This document shows, piece by piece, positions 17,112-26,064 of a stretch of 63,318 nucleotides of DNA. Origin of the DNA: Methylococcaceae bacterium (lineage in GTDB: Bacteria; Pseudomonadota; Gammaproteobacteria; Methylococcales; Methylomonadaceae); the NCBI GenBank assembly GCA_013140705.1, contig JABFSH010000030.1, positions 1-63,318 on the forward strand, read 5' to 3'. The translations under genes were made by a program, and so were the position numbers. Position 1 is the stretch's first letter, and each line of letters opens with the position of its first letter. The notes beneath the pieces are model-generated. The model was not told the DNA's origin, ran no database searches, and was given only the letters and a program-made list of their open reading frames with translations.

Positions 17112-17906
17112 TTAATGTTCCAACCAGTCCAGTTCAGCATGCGAGAAGCCTGCAATTATACGCATTTCTCGATTAAATGGGCCTTTTGGTTTTTTTCCTT
17201 TGTAATAATCCAGCAGTGTCTGTTGATAGTGCGTTTCTGCAGCAACGCCACGTTGTTGGCAAACAAACTTAAACCAGTACGACCCTCTTTCTACATGTCC
17301 CACTTCATCCGTTAATATTCTTGTTAACAGCGAAACGCTGGCGTCATCTTCAAGTGATTTAAATTTTTCGACCATCGCGGGTGTGACATCCAGTCCGCGT
17401 GCTTCCATGCAACGGGGAACCAGCGCCAGGCGAGCCGTTAAATCTTCAGCGGTATCGGTGGCATGATCCCATAAGCCGCTGTGGGCAGGGAAATCGCCAT
17501 AGTCACAATTGAATTTCTGCAGATGAATCCTAATGAGAGCAAAATGCTGGGCCTCCTCATCTGCGATGGTTAACCAGTCCCGATAGAATTGTTCGGGCAA
17601 GCCACGAAACCGATACAATAGATCCCACGCCAGATAAATGGCCATGAATTCGATATGCGCGATGGCATGAAAAAAAGCCGCCAGTCCTTCATTAGAATTC
17701 AGTTTACGCTTGGGCATATTTCGCGGCGCCAATAACTCAGGTTTTTCCGGAAAGGCGACTGACCTTATTGGTAATACAGATGTATCAGACTTAAAGCTGA
17801 GCTTACCCTCCTCCATAAACCGTTTGGCTAAATGAGTTAGTGCCAATTTTTCGTCAATATCCTTGCGGTATAAACAAGCCTCAGCAAATTCAAATACGGT
17901 TTTCAT
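17112..17906 (-). CDS. DUF455 ferritin-like protein
   Basis: 264 aa from the ATG at 17906 (MKTVFEFAEACLYRKD), where the family begins; an upstream hydrophobic 19-residue extension is unlikely. Ferritin-like metal ligands appear as HAIAHIEFMAIYLAWD (residues ~93-108), ADEEAQHFALIRIHL and LTDEVGHVERGSYWF. Members are di-iron-fold proteins of uncertain role; some are loosely named rhamnosyltransferase or MiaE-like. It is directly upstream of nnrS, so a redox or nitrosative-stress link is possible. Confidence 0.85.
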   Translation of the reverse strand: MKTVFEFAEACLYRKDIDEKLALTHLAKRFMEEGKLSFKSDTSVLPIRSVAFPEKPELLAPRNMPKRKLNSNEGLAAFFHAIAHIEFMAIYLAWDLLYRFRGLPEQFYRDWLTIADEEAQHFALIRIHLQKFNCDYGDFPAHSGLWDHATDTAEDLTARLALVPRCMEARGLDVTPAMVEKFKSLEDDASVSLLTRILTDEVGHVERGSYWFKFVCQQRGVAAETHYQQTLLDYYKGKKPKGPFNREMRIIAGFSHAELDWLEH

Positions 17907-17954
17907 GAATGTAGTGAAAAGTTGGAATAAAGACAGTGCTGGAAAAATCCAAGT

Positions 17955-17976
17955 GACTGCCATGCTTGCGGCAGTC
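17955..17976. terminator. Short hairpin between two minus-strand genes
   Basis: GACTGCC at 17955-17961 pairs perfectly with GGCAGTC at 17970-17976 around an 8-base loop. It lies between the ferredoxin-like gene end (18028) and the DUF455 start. There is no strict T-run on the minus strand (ATTTTT begins ~8 bp later), so it may be a weak terminator or only a palindrome. Confidence 0.35.
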
Positions 17977-18027
17977 TATTATTAGGCAACGCACTTTCGT
18001 GTTGATGGTGAAGCGGATTGTAGCAAA

Positions 18028-18336
18028 CTAGATTTTAAGCCGTTCGATAATGTGTCCTTGCTGGAGATGTTGTTCGATGATTTCATCGATATCGTTTTTA
18101 TTCGCATAGGTGTACCAGGTTCCTTCCGGATAGACGACCAAAATGGGACCTTCCTTGCAGCGATCCAGACAACCGGCATTATTGACTCGACATTTGCCCT
18201 TCCCTGTCAGTTTCAATTGTTTAAGCTTGTCCTTGGCATAATCACGCATCGCCTGCGCATCGAAATTTGCACAGCATGGAGAGCCATCCTCCCGTTGATT
18301 TGTACAGAAAAATACGTGATGTTGGTAGTAGCTCAT
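18028..18336 (-). CDS. [2Fe-2S] thioredoxin-like ferredoxin
   Basis: 102 aa from ATG at 18336 (MSYYQHHVFFCTNQRE). Cysteines are arranged as in thioredoxin-fold ferredoxins: Cys in FFCTNQREDGSPCC and the later pair in CRVNNAGCLDRCKEGP. It carries one [2Fe-2S] cluster and should act as a small electron carrier. It lies 50 bp downstream of ispG and may feed that Fe-S enzyme, but this is inference. Confidence 0.88.
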   Translation of the reverse strand: MSYYQHHVFFCTNQREDGSPCCANFDAQAMRDYAKDKLKQLKLTGKGKCRVNNAGCLDRCKEGPILVVYPEGTWYTYANKNDIDEIIEQHLQQGHIIERLKI

Positions 18337-18386
18337 AATGTTTGGGAAAAATTGACGTCTATGTGCAGAAAGCTTGGTCAATTCAA

Positions 18387-19601
18387 CTAGCCGTAATGCG
18401 TTTCAATATAACGCTCCACGATACCTTGAAACTCTTCAGCAATCCGGTCACCTTTAAGTGTGACCGTTTTTTGACCATCTTCATAAACAGGGGCGACCGG
18501 GCTTTCGCCGGTGCCTGGCAAGCTGATGCCTATATTGGCGCTTTTGCTTTCTCCCGGGCCATTGACGACGCAACCCATCACGGCCACTTCCATTGACTCC
18601 ACGCCGGGATACTGTATGCGCCAGATCGGCATTTGATCACGAAGGTAGGTTTGAATGTCCATCGCCAACTTTTGGAAATAATCGCTCGTAGTTCGGCCAC
18701 AACCCGGACATGAAATAACCATCGGAGTAAAGGAACGGAAACCCATGGTTTGTAAAATTTCCTGCGCTACGATGACTTCCTGGGTTCTGGACGCACCCGG
18801 CTCTGGCGTTAAAGAAATGCGGATGGTATCGCCGATGCCTTGCTGCATCAGTACGGATAAGGCAGCCGATGACGAAACAATGCCTTTCGAACCCATGCCT
18901 GCTTCAGTCAGTCCGAGATGCAAGGCATAAGTGCAACGACTGGATAAATCTTGATAAATATTAATTAATTCCTGAACATTGCTGATTTTGCAGGAAAGAA
19001 TTATTTTATCTTTACCCAAGCCAATTTCTTCGGCTTTAGCTGCACTTTCAAGTGCAGACAGAACGATGGCTTTACGAGTGATCGCTGGCAAAGGCTCAGG
19101 GTTTTTTAGGGTACGGTTTTCATCAAGTAATCGCGTTAATACCGCCTGATCCAGACTACCGCCATTGACGCCGATGCGGACAGGTTTATTGTATTGGCAG
19201 GCGAACTCCACCATTTGCTGGAATTGCGGATCCCGGCTCTTGCCGCGTCCGACGTTACCGGGGTTAATACGGTATTTATCCAATGCTTCGGCACAATCAG
19301 GAAATTTTTCCAGTAATTTGTGGCCGTTGAAATGGAAATCTCCCACGATAGGTACAGAGTGGCCCTTTTGAACCAGTTGATTGCGAATGTCGGCTACTGC
19401 TTTTGCGGCTTCTTCAGTGTTCACAGTAATTCGAACAATTTCAGAGCCGGCAGTTGACAGTTCTATAATTTGATTCACAGTCGCCGAGACATTGGCCGTG
19501 TCGGTATTGGTCATTGATTGCACAACGATGGGAGCACCACCGCCTACTTTTACATTACCGACCATCACTTGATGCGTAATTTTTCTAAGGCTAATTGACA
19601 T
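18387..19601 (-). CDS. ispG: 4-hydroxy-3-methylbut-2-enyl diphosphate synthase
   Basis: 404 aa, the normal bacterial length. It has the TIM barrel start [20 protein letters not shown] and VQSMTNTDT. The C-terminal [4Fe-4S] ligands are in [14 protein letters not shown] and [10 protein letters not shown]. It converts MEcPP to HMBPP, the penultimate step of the MEP isoprenoid pathway, using reduced flavodoxin or ferredoxin. The last enzyme of the pathway, IspH, is encoded at 23016. Confidence 0.97.
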   Translation of the reverse strand: MSISLRKITHQVMVGNVKVGGGAPIVVQSMTNTDTANVSATVNQIIELSTAGSEIVRITVNTEEAAKAVADIRNQLVQKGHSVPIVGDFHFNGHKLLEKFPDCAEALDKYRINPGNVGRGKSRDPQFQQMVEFACQYNKPVRIGVNGGSLDQAVLTRLLDENRTLKNPEPLPAITRKAIVLSALESAAKAEEIGLGKDKIILSCKISNVQELINIYQDLSSRCTYALHLGLTEAGMGSKGIVSSSAALSVLMQQGIGDTIRISLTPEPGASRTQEVIVAQEILQTMGFRSFTPMVISCPGCGRTTSDYFQKLAMDIQTYLRDQMPIWRIQYPGVESMEVAVMGCVVNGPGESKSANIGISLPGTGESPVAPVYEDGQKTVTLKGDRIAEEFQGIVERYIETHYG

Positions 19602-19713
19602 ACAGGAAAGCTAAATAAAAGGTTGCAGTTATTTGAAAGGATTGGCGTAAATTATACGCGATACAATTTTTTGCGCAGCTTTAAATTCTTTGCAGGAAAT
19701 CGGTTGAATCACT

Positions 19714-20787
19714 TTAGCGAACCTTTCGGCCACCGATACGTGTAGCGGTCGCCGGATTATTGCGGTCATCACGCCAGGTTGGATGATTGAACTGAAGCAC
19801 GTGGTCACCATTATACGACACGACAGCTTCTTTGAAGGTCAATTTGCCAATGGTGCGCCAATGCGAAATGATGCGTCGTTGCATGGCAGGCGGCCCTTCT
19901 GTACGGCCTGAATCAGAAACATCAATCGTGAAACTCAGGCTCCGTTTGGGTGTTGACTCACCCGGATCGTAAATCTGCGCCATGATTTCGTCACGAAAAT
20001 CCAGTCCAGTGCCTTCTATGCGAAGCTGCTCAGGAACGACTCGCAAACGCATAAACTCAGGGGTTTGGGTCGATTCATCAGCGGCCTTGTCAAGCTCTGC
20101 GATTTGATAGAGTTGCCGATGAGCGGGTTCTTTATCGGCCCGTAAAAACAGAAAACCTTCCAACAGGAAGACGGGTAAACCGGTTCCGCGTCGCCAGGCC
20201 GTCGTGTCGGGCGCGTTTCGTAATTCGGCATCGTTGATAAAATCCGTCGTATCGCCCCCTAAATCCTGTTGGGTAAAGAAATTAGCCGGGAACAAGGTTT
20301 CGGCATGATCTGGATTGGTCGTTGGATACAATTTAGCTGCTAGCGCGAGTGAACGGACATAACCGCGCCGTGTCTCGTTGCAACAGGTGGAATATCGGGC
20401 TATCGTCAGCGCCTGACTACCTTTTTTAAAATAGCCGGAGTAACTGGTTTGTTCGGTAATTTCCCACATGCCGGTCAGACAAATACCATTCGGATGTAAC
20501 AAGCGTCGTTGACCTTTGTGGTCGGGACCCCAGCGTAAATCAGTACGGGCATCAACCGTTCTAGTCGTGGCCTTAAGAAATTGAGAAGGTTTACCGAAAG
20601 GTAAAATCCCCCCTATCAAGCTGGATAAGGTTACGTCATAAATTGGCAAAGCTGAGTCAGTTTCATTTCCCCATGTTTTTTGATAAGGATTGGCAAAAAT
20701 TGCGTTTCTGACGTCAGAATATCGGGAGCCCGCGTATTGGAGGTCTTCTTCTGTGAGGTCAAAAGCAGTGGGATGATTTTTTTGCAT
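19714..20787 (-). CDS. Hypothetical protein, possibly distantly catalase-like
   Basis: 357 aa, no signal peptide. The segments LLHPNGICLTGMWEIT, SGYFKKGSQALTIARYS and RGYVRSLALAAKLYP, then PANFFTQQDLGG, follow the order of the N-terminal catalase barrel strands. The family resemblance is remote, and the catalytic His/Asn and proximal Tyr cannot be assigned with confidence. It is a single gene with about 110 bp of free DNA on both sides. No function is claimed beyond the possible fold. Confidence 0.5.
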   Translation of the reverse strand: MQKNHPTAFDLTEEDLQYAGSRYSDVRNAIFANPYQKTWGNETDSALPIYDVTLSSLIGGILPFGKPSQFLKATTRTVDARTDLRWGPDHKGQRRLLHPNGICLTGMWEITEQTSYSGYFKKGSQALTIARYSTCCNETRRGYVRSLALAAKLYPTTNPDHAETLFPANFFTQQDLGGDTTDFINDAELRNAPDTTAWRRGTGLPVFLLEGFLFLRADKEPAHRQLYQIAELDKAADESTQTPEFMRLRVVPEQLRIEGTGLDFRDEIMAQIYDPGESTPKRSLSFTIDVSDSGRTEGPPAMQRRIISHWRTIGKLTFKEAVVSYNGDHVLQFNHPTWRDDRNNPATATRIGGRKVR

Positions 20788-20895
20788 GGGACGCCCTCAA
20801 TAGGATTGCAATTAGACTTGATATCATACAGAGGCTATGATGTCTATTGATTGTTTTAATAAAAGGACGGTAGGGCGTGATTTCTTCGTTAATTT

Positions 20896-21615
20896 TTAGT
20901 CCTTTAGTAAATTATCTCTCTCGATATGCTGCATATATCGTTGTATCGTTGATTCAAAAGACTTATCGAGTTTTTTAAATTTACAACCCAATTTTTCAAT
21001 TTTGTTGAGTTTGGGAGGATTGATGATGCAGGTATATAAAACATCAAACGAAATAGTGCCTTCACCCGCATCTGTTAATACCAGTTTACAATCCTCGAAA
21101 TGGGCAACATTAAGTAACTCCGTGGCAAGTGGTGTGTCATAGGTCAGCATGGAAAACCCGGAGATACTGATATCGTAGATATTCAGCTTAATCGGTTCCT
21201 GCTCAGGTAGTTGAATTTGGCAATAACTGTATTTGGCAATGGGCGATCTTACACGATAAAACTCTCGTCGTTGCAGCCAAAGCATGGATTTCGGAAGAGG
21301 CATGGCAAAAACCCATTCGCCATTGTGACGAACTTTTTTAATGGATGTACAAGCGAAACTCACTTTTATACCTGTATATTCCGTTCTAAAAATTGTTTTC
21401 TCGCTGTTTAAGACATGATTGTTTAAATATTCCTTGGGGCCATAATCCAGAATTAGCGTATTGTTTTTTTTATCAACTTCAATGATTGTTGTTAGAAAGG
21501 AATCTTGACTATCGGCTAAATGGGCAGAAATCATGCATTTACTGTTAAATAATAAAAGTAAATGACTGACTATTTGCGACGGACTATACAGAGAATAATT
21601 TGATTCGTTTTCCAT
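20896..21615 (-). CDS. YcgR-like PilZ domain protein (c-di-GMP receptor)
   Basis: 239 aa from ATG at 21615. An N-terminal YcgR-type beta domain is followed by PilZ. The c-di-GMP binding start QRREFYRVRSP is at about residues 115-125, and the second motif appears as NIYDISISGFSML. Such proteins damp flagellar rotation or control other surface functions on binding c-di-GMP. No flagellar genes are nearby. A perfect FNR-type box ends 5 bp upstream of the start codon, where binding would more likely repress than activate this gene. Confidence 0.85.
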   Translation of the reverse strand: MENESNYSLYSPSQIVSHLLLLFNSKCMISAHLADSQDSFLTTIIEVDKKNNTLILDYGPKEYLNNHVLNSEKTIFRTEYTGIKVSFACTSIKKVRHNGEWVFAMPLPKSMLWLQRREFYRVRSPIAKYSYCQIQLPEQEPIKLNIYDISISGFSMLTYDTPLATELLNVAHFEDCKLVLTDAGEGTISFDVLYTCIINPPKLNKIEKLGCKFKKLDKSFESTIQRYMQHIERDNLLKD

Positions 21616-21619
21616 TTTC

Positions 21620-21657
21620 TTGATGTAGATCAATTTATAATATTCTTATTGTAGAAT
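21620..21657 (+). promoter_or_regulatory. FNR/ANR box and -10 for the SMR-dsrH-dsrC operon
   Basis: TTGATGTAGATCAA at 21620-21633 is a perfect FNR/ANR consensus (TTGAT-N4-ATCAA). A -10-like TAGAAT follows at 21652-21657. A start near 21664-21668 would place the box centre at about -38 to -41.5, the class II activator position. The divergent PilZ gene starts 5 bp away on the other side, so one site could act on both. Confidence 0.65.
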
Positions 21658-21692
21658 ACAGCTTAATAATTTGTGTACTAAAGGAGTATTTT

Positions 21693-22013
21693 TTGGCCTG
21701 GATTCTTTTAATTTCAGCAGGTCTTGCTGAAATAGCATTTGCTTTAAGTCTTAAATTCAATGACGGATTTACCAAGCTCTGGCCTAGTGTGGCTACCATG
21801 GTCTTTGGTGGTTGCAGTTTTTATTTATTGGTTTTGGCCATTAAAACCTTGCCATTAGGAACGGCCTACGCCGTTTGGACCGGCATGGGTGCCGTAGGCG
21901 TGGCCATCATAGGCATTTTTTTGTTAAAAGAGTCTTACGACAGCTATCGGCTACTTTCAATTACGCTGGTGGTAGCGGGGATTATTGGTCTTAAGCTGAC
22001 GGATGCCAATTGA
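21693..22013 (+). CDS. Small multidrug resistance (SMR) family transporter
   Basis: 106 aa, four transmembrane helices. The TTG start at 21693 is supported by AAGGAG at 21681-21686. The conserved membrane-embedded Glu is in helix 1 (ISAGLAEIAFALSLKF), and the signature TLPLGTAYAVWTGMGAVGVAIIGI is complete. The opening MAWILL and the W-x-G segment are closest to Gdx/SugE guanidinium exporters, but this subgroup call is tentative and no guanidine riboswitch was recognised. It is first in an operon with DsrH- and DsrC-like genes. Confidence 0.88.
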   Translation: MAWILLISAGLAEIAFALSLKFNDGFTKLWPSVATMVFGGCSFYLLVLAIKTLPLGTAYAVWTGMGAVGVAIIGIFLLKESYDSYRLLSITLVVAGIIGLKLTDAN

Positions 22014-22306
22014 TGCTGCATCTTGTTTTTCAGTCGTCTATCGAAACCGCATTATTTGAGCGCATGGCGACTGGCGATGAGGCCGTTTTTCTTGAAAATG
22101 CGGTATATCGTGTTTTAATAAAAAGCCACATATCCGGTCTACTCACTCAACAACTCAGCCGAAGTCGCTTTTATGTCTTATCCGATGATTTAAAAACCAG
22201 AGGCCTCGCACCCGCTGATTTGATTAAAGGCATCCATGTCATAGATTATTCGGAGTTGGTAGAACTCACCCTACAGAATCAGGTTATCCAATCGTGGTGT
22301 CAGTGA
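22013..22306 (+). CDS. DsrH/TusB family protein
   Basis: 97 aa from ATG at 22013, which overlaps the previous stop (TGATG). It starts MLHLVFQSS with the DsrE-fold pattern, then GDEAVFLENAVYRVL and a RFYVLSDDLKTRGL segment before IDYSELVELTLQ. It has no Cys in the usual active position apart from one near the C-terminus. In the Tus relay, TusB forms a hexamer with TusC and TusD; those partners are not encoded here. Confidence 0.8.
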   Translation: MLHLVFQSSIETALFERMATGDEAVFLENAVYRVLIKSHISGLLTQQLSRSRFYVLSDDLKTRGLAPADLIKGIHVIDYSELVELTLQNQVIQSWCQ

Positions 22307-22626
22307 GTCAAAATCCCGATCCCCGAACAAACGACCAAGGGTTTTTAGTCAATTCTGGGGATTGGTGTGAAGCGGTTGCTTTGCAGCTGGCTCAAGCCAA
22401 TAACATCCAGCTCGATTCTCAGCATTGGGAAATTATTTGGTTCATCCGTCGATATTATGATCGATACCAGCATTTGCCGAATGCACGGGTGTTTACCAAA
22501 GCCATAGCCAGGGAGTTTGGGGAAACCAAAGGTAATAGCCGTTATTTGCACCAGTTATTTCCTGAGGGTCCGCTGAAATACGCCTGCAAACTGGCGGGTT
22601 TGCCAAAACCGCCAACCTGTATCTAG
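22294..22626 (+). CDS. DsrC/TusE family sulfur carrier with both DsrC cysteines
   Basis: 110 aa (GTG at 22294; an internal start is possible). The family core WEIIWFIRRYYDRYQHLPNAR is followed by LFPEGPLKYACKLAGLPKPPTCI at the C-terminus. Cys98 and the penultimate Cys109 are 11 apart, the CysB/CysA pair of true DsrC proteins; TusE proteins are described as having only the penultimate one. It would carry sulfur as a persulfide or trisulfide. The start overlaps the dsrH-like gene by 13 bases. The gene ends 4 bp from the convergent hslR. Confidence 0.85.
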   Translation: MVSVSQNPDPRTNDQGFLVNSGDWCEAVALQLAQANNIQLDSQHWEIIWFIRRYYDRYQHLPNARVFTKAIAREFGETKGNSRYLHQLFPEGPLKYACKLAGLPKPPTCI

Positions 22627-22630
22627 CTAG

Positions 22631-23026
22631 CTACCCCTGTTTAAACCGGTGAATCATGCGCCTTTCTTTCTTGTTAGGTTTGTGATCCTGCCCGCTCATC
22701 ACCAACAGCTCACGCCGTTCGCGCTGCTCGATCATTTGCAACTGGCGTTTGGCATGGCTTTCCGGAGATTCTTCATAAAGCAATACAGCTTCCTTTGCCG
22801 ATCTACGTTGACTGGACAGTGTGAGGATAGTAATTTCCCAGCGGTAAGTATCTTTGCTTATCGATAGTACAACGCCAGGTTTGATTTCCTTGCCCGGTTT
22901 GGAACGTTGATTGTTAACATGAACTTTGCCGCCTGAAATTGCTTCAGCAGCCAATTTGCGCGTTTTAAAAAAACGCGCAGCCCACAACCATTTATCCAGG
23001 CGAACGGATTCCAGTTCAGTTGGCAC
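22631..23026 (-). CDS. hslR: Ribosome-associated heat-shock protein Hsp15 (S4 domain)
   Basis: 131 aa. The S4 RNA-binding domain begins [23 protein letters not shown] and continues through [17 protein letters not shown]. The basic C-terminal tail ([16 protein letters not shown]) matches Hsp15. It binds free 50S subunits carrying nascent chains and helps recycle them. The start overlaps the ispH stop by 11 bases, so it is co-transcribed with ispH. Confidence 0.93.
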   Translation of the reverse strand: MPTELESVRLDKWLWAARFFKTRKLAAEAISGGKVHVNNQRSKPGKEIKPGVVLSISKDTYRWEITILTLSSQRRSAKEAVLLYEESPESHAKRQLQMIEQRERRELLVMSGQDHKPNKKERRMIHRFKQG

Positions 23027-23975
23027 TCGCCGACACTTGTTTTTTCAGGCCTTTTGGCAACGAGAACACGACTTTTTCTTCGATACCCTTAATTTCCACA
23101 GCAGTTTCACCACCCCACTCTTTCAATTTGGCAATCACTTCTTGAACCAATACTTCAGGAGCTGAAGCCCCTGCAGTGACTCCGACGACGCCTACACCTT
23201 CAAACCAACTTTTTTGCATGTCAGAAGCAGTATCGATCAAATAAGCGGGTTTTCCTAATTGTTCGGCAATTTCTCGTAAACGATTGGAGTTTGAGCTGTT
23301 GGGGGAACCAACAACGAGTATGGTATCTGCCGATTTTGACAGTTCGTACACCGCATCCTGACGATTCTGAGTTGCATAACAGATGTCGTCTTTTTTCTGT
23401 TCCTGAATACCGGTGAAACGGGCTCTCAACGCATCCACCATAATTTTGGTATCGGTCATCGATAACGTAGTTTGCGTGACGTAAGCCAGATTTTCGGGAT
23501 TATTGACTTTCAGGTTTTTAACATCTTCAGGCGTTTCCACGAGATAAATACCGCCATTATCGGTGCATTTTTCGTATTGCCCCATCGTGCCTTCCACTTC
23601 CGGATGGCCGGCATGACCAATCAAGATAACTTCGCGGTCTGATTTGGCATGTTTGGCAACCTGAATATGAACTTTGGTAACTAAGGGACAGGTCGCATCA
23701 AAAACGGTCAATTTCCGATCTTCGGCTTCCTTCTGAACCTGTTTGGAAACGCCATGAGCACTAAAAATCAGGTATGAACCGACTGGAACATCGGTTAGAT
23801 CTTCTATGAAGACGGCACCCTTTTCTTTTAGTCCATCGACAACGGTTCGGTTATGAACAACTTCATGACGAACGTAAATGGGCGCGCCGAACGTTTCGAT
23901 AGCCTGGTCAACAATTTCGATAGCTCGGTCAACACCGGCACAGAATCCACGTGGGTTAGCGAGTACAATTTGCAT
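23016..23975 (-). CDS. ispH: 4-hydroxy-3-methylbut-2-enyl diphosphate reductase
   Basis: 319 aa. It starts [22 protein letters not shown] with the first Fe-S Cys. The others are in [11 protein letters not shown] and [13 protein letters not shown]-flanking segments ([11 protein letters not shown]), and the substrate-binding HGVSKQV and [11 protein letters not shown] histidines are present. It makes IPP and DMAPP from HMBPP, completing the MEP pathway with IspG (18387). Confidence 0.97.
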   Translation of the reverse strand: MQIVLANPRGFCAGVDRAIEIVDQAIETFGAPIYVRHEVVHNRTVVDGLKEKGAVFIEDLTDVPVGSYLIFSAHGVSKQVQKEAEDRKLTVFDATCPLVTKVHIQVAKHAKSDREVILIGHAGHPEVEGTMGQYEKCTDNGGIYLVETPEDVKNLKVNNPENLAYVTQTTLSMTDTKIMVDALRARFTGIQEQKKDDICYATQNRQDAVYELSKSADTILVVGSPNSSNSNRLREIAEQLGKPAYLIDTASDMQKSWFEGVGVVGVTAGASAPEVLVQEVIAKLKEWGGETAVEIKGIEEKVVFSLPKGLKKQVSASAN

Positions 23976-24011
23976 ATCTTGACATCTTTGGTTGGTTAAT
24001 ATCTTCCTATT

Positions 24012-24497
24012 CTAACTCAACATTGTCTCGGATACGATGATTCCATCGATATCGGCATATAAAAAATGATCTTTTTTAAAATTGATTCCTGCAAAACTGA
24101 TCACAAGATCACGATCGCCATGATCCTTTTTATGAGTTTTAAGTGGATGCGCATGCAAAGCACGAATTCCGATCGGAAGCTGGCTGATAGCCACTGTATC
24201 GCGTAAACAGCCATAAACAATAATCCCCTGCCAGCCATTATCGATAGCCAGACGGACTATTTCGCCGTCAATCAGTGCACAGCGGCGGGAACCGCCGCCG
24301 TCAATAACTAAAACGCGGTCTTTAACCTTTTCCGACAACATGGCACGTATTAAAATGTCATCTTCAAAGGTTTTCAACGTGCTAATCCGGCCTGAAAAGG
24401 TCGTGTTAGCACCATAACAATTGAAAATGGGTTCGGCAATCTGAAAATGTTCCTGTTCAGAATATGAATCACAAAGACCGGCAGTGGAAAATGTCAT
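24012..24497 (-). CDS. rraA: Ribonuclease E activity regulator RraA family
   Basis: 161 aa, the size of RraA. It has the TFSTAGLCDSY start and a VLVIDGGGSRRCALIDGEIVRLA motif, with the active-site-like Gly-Gly and Arg of the RraA/HMG-aldolase fold, then GIIVYGCLRDTVAI. In E. coli RraA trimers inhibit RNase E; homologues in other bacteria may be aldolases or oxaloacetate decarboxylases. It lies 13 bp after trhP and is probably co-transcribed. Confidence 0.92.
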   Translation of the reverse strand: MTFSTAGLCDSYSEQEHFQIAEPIFNCYGANTTFSGRISTLKTFEDDILIRAMLSEKVKDRVLVIDGGGSRRCALIDGEIVRLAIDNGWQGIIVYGCLRDTVAISQLPIGIRALHAHPLKTHKKDHGDRDLVISFAGINFKKDHFLYADIDGIIVSETMLS

Positions 24498-24509
24498 AAT
24501 TAATTTTAT

Positions 24510-25856
24510 TTAGGTGTTGATGTATCGAGCCAACAAACCATGAGCCATATCAGCCGACGGTAGCGGAATTTTTACGCGATAACCGCCACCTGGCGCTTCC
24601 TGCATCGCGTGACCTTGCATGTCAATCAAATGCTCCACGACAATATCATGATTGCCTTTCGGTAAAATTACTTCGAGTCGGTCACCCACTGAAAATTTGT
24701 TTTTGACATCGACGACAGCAAGCTTGTTCTCGACATCATACTGATCGATTTCGCCACAAAACTGCTGTTGATGGCTCTTGGAATACCCCGTGATATAGTT
24801 CTGATGTTCGTGCGTATGATGCCGCTGATAAAAGCCGTCGGTATAGCCACGGTTAGCCAGATTTTCCAGCACTCCCAGCAATTCAGGCTGAAAACCCCGT
24901 CCAGCCAGTGCATCATCAATGGCTTGCCGATAAGTTTGTGCTGTACGGGCGACGTAATAATGCGATTTGGTCCGGCCTTCAATTTTAAGGCTGTCAATGC
25001 CGATTTCAACCAGGCGTTGAACATGCTCGATAGCCCTTAAATCCTTGGAGTTCATGATGTAAGTGCCATTTTCATCTTCCATAACCGGTAATAATTCACC
25101 TTTACGCCCTTCTTCTTCAAGAAAATACACATTGTCGGCCAAGGGATGTCTTTCCGCACCACCGCAACTGGCATTGTTGATATCAGACATCGAAAGCGCC
25201 TGGCCAACAGCCAGGTAATCACCTTCGGCATTTTCCTCGGCAGGCAAGGTATCGTACTTCCAGCGACAGGCATTGGTACAGGTTCCCTGATTGGGATCGC
25301 GATGATTAAAATAACCCGATAACAAACAGCGACCGGAATACGCAATACACAGTGCGCCATGCACAAACACTTCGAGTTCCATATCAGGACAACGCTGCCG
25401 TATTTCAGCTATTTCATCCAGTGAAAGCTCACGAGACAATATAACCCGTTTAACGCCCATTGTTTGCCAGAATTTGACGGCCGCATAATTGACGGTATTG
25501 GCCTGAACCGACAAATGGACCGGCATATCCGGCCAGGCTTCTCGCACCATCATGATCAAGCCGGGGTCGGCCATAATCAGTGCGTCCGGTTGCAGTGCGA
25601 TAACCGGCGCGATATCGGCCATAAAGGTTTTCACCTTGGCATTGTGAGGGATGACATTGGTAGCCAGAAAAAATTTTTTACCCAGAAGATGGGCTTCATG
25701 GATACCTTTGGCCAAATTGCCTGCCAAAAAATCATTATTTCGCACGCGAAGACTGTAACGAGGCTGTCCGGCATAGACGGCATCGGCTCCAAATGCAAAG
25801 GCATAACGCATGTTTTTGAGCGTACCTGCCGGAGAGAGTAATTCAATGTGTTTCAT
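24510..25856 (-). CDS. trhP: Peptidase U32 family tRNA hydroxylation protein TrhP (YegQ)
   Basis: 448 aa. It starts KHIELLSPAGTLKNMRYAFAFGADAVYAG. The U32 signature EVFVHGALCIAYSGRCLLSGYF is at about residues 162-183, followed by a cysteine set (CTNACRWKYD) for an Fe-S cluster, and the C-terminal U32_C domain. Homologue TrhP/YegQ acts in prephenate-dependent hydroxylation of tRNA wobble uridine (ho5U). Despite the name, no protease activity is expected. Confidence 0.88.
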   Translation of the reverse strand: MKHIELLSPAGTLKNMRYAFAFGADAVYAGQPRYSLRVRNNDFLAGNLAKGIHEAHLLGKKFFLATNVIPHNAKVKTFMADIAPVIALQPDALIMADPGLIMMVREAWPDMPVHLSVQANTVNYAAVKFWQTMGVKRVILSRELSLDEIAEIRQRCPDMELEVFVHGALCIAYSGRCLLSGYFNHRDPNQGTCTNACRWKYDTLPAEENAEGDYLAVGQALSMSDINNASCGGAERHPLADNVYFLEEEGRKGELLPVMEDENGTYIMNSKDLRAIEHVQRLVEIGIDSLKIEGRTKSHYYVARTAQTYRQAIDDALAGRGFQPELLGVLENLANRGYTDGFYQRHHTHEHQNYITGYSKSHQQQFCGEIDQYDVENKLAVVDVKNKFSVGDRLEVILPKGNHDIVVEHLIDMQGHAMQEAPGGGYRVKIPLPSADMAHGLLARYINT

Positions 25857-25946
25857 GTGTGCAATACAATCAGATAAACAAATTTCATGGAGTTGAGCCC
25901 TACACTTGATAGAGAAAGTTATTTAAGGGGACCACTAAAAATTATC

Positions 25947-26028
25947 CGTTCATGCTTCGGCAAGCCCAGCACGAACAGATAAGCCTATGTTTTTCAGAAG
26001 ACTACCGTTCGTACTGAGCCTGTCGAAG
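25947..26028. repeat. Dispersed palindromic repeat (GTTCGTxCTGAGC type)
   Basis: Two diverged arms in inverted orientation: cttcggcaagcccagcacga in the left arm (within 25947-25981) and the complementary word starting GTTCGTACTGAGCCTG at 26007 in the right arm. It lies in the 208-bp gap between trhP and maeB and resembles the element at 62661-62752. Such elements are scattered in many proteobacterial genomes. Transcription termination between the two genes is a possible side effect. Confidence 0.7.
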
Positions 26029-26064
26029 TGCAATATTTAGAGGTCTCCTTAAGTAAAGACTTCC

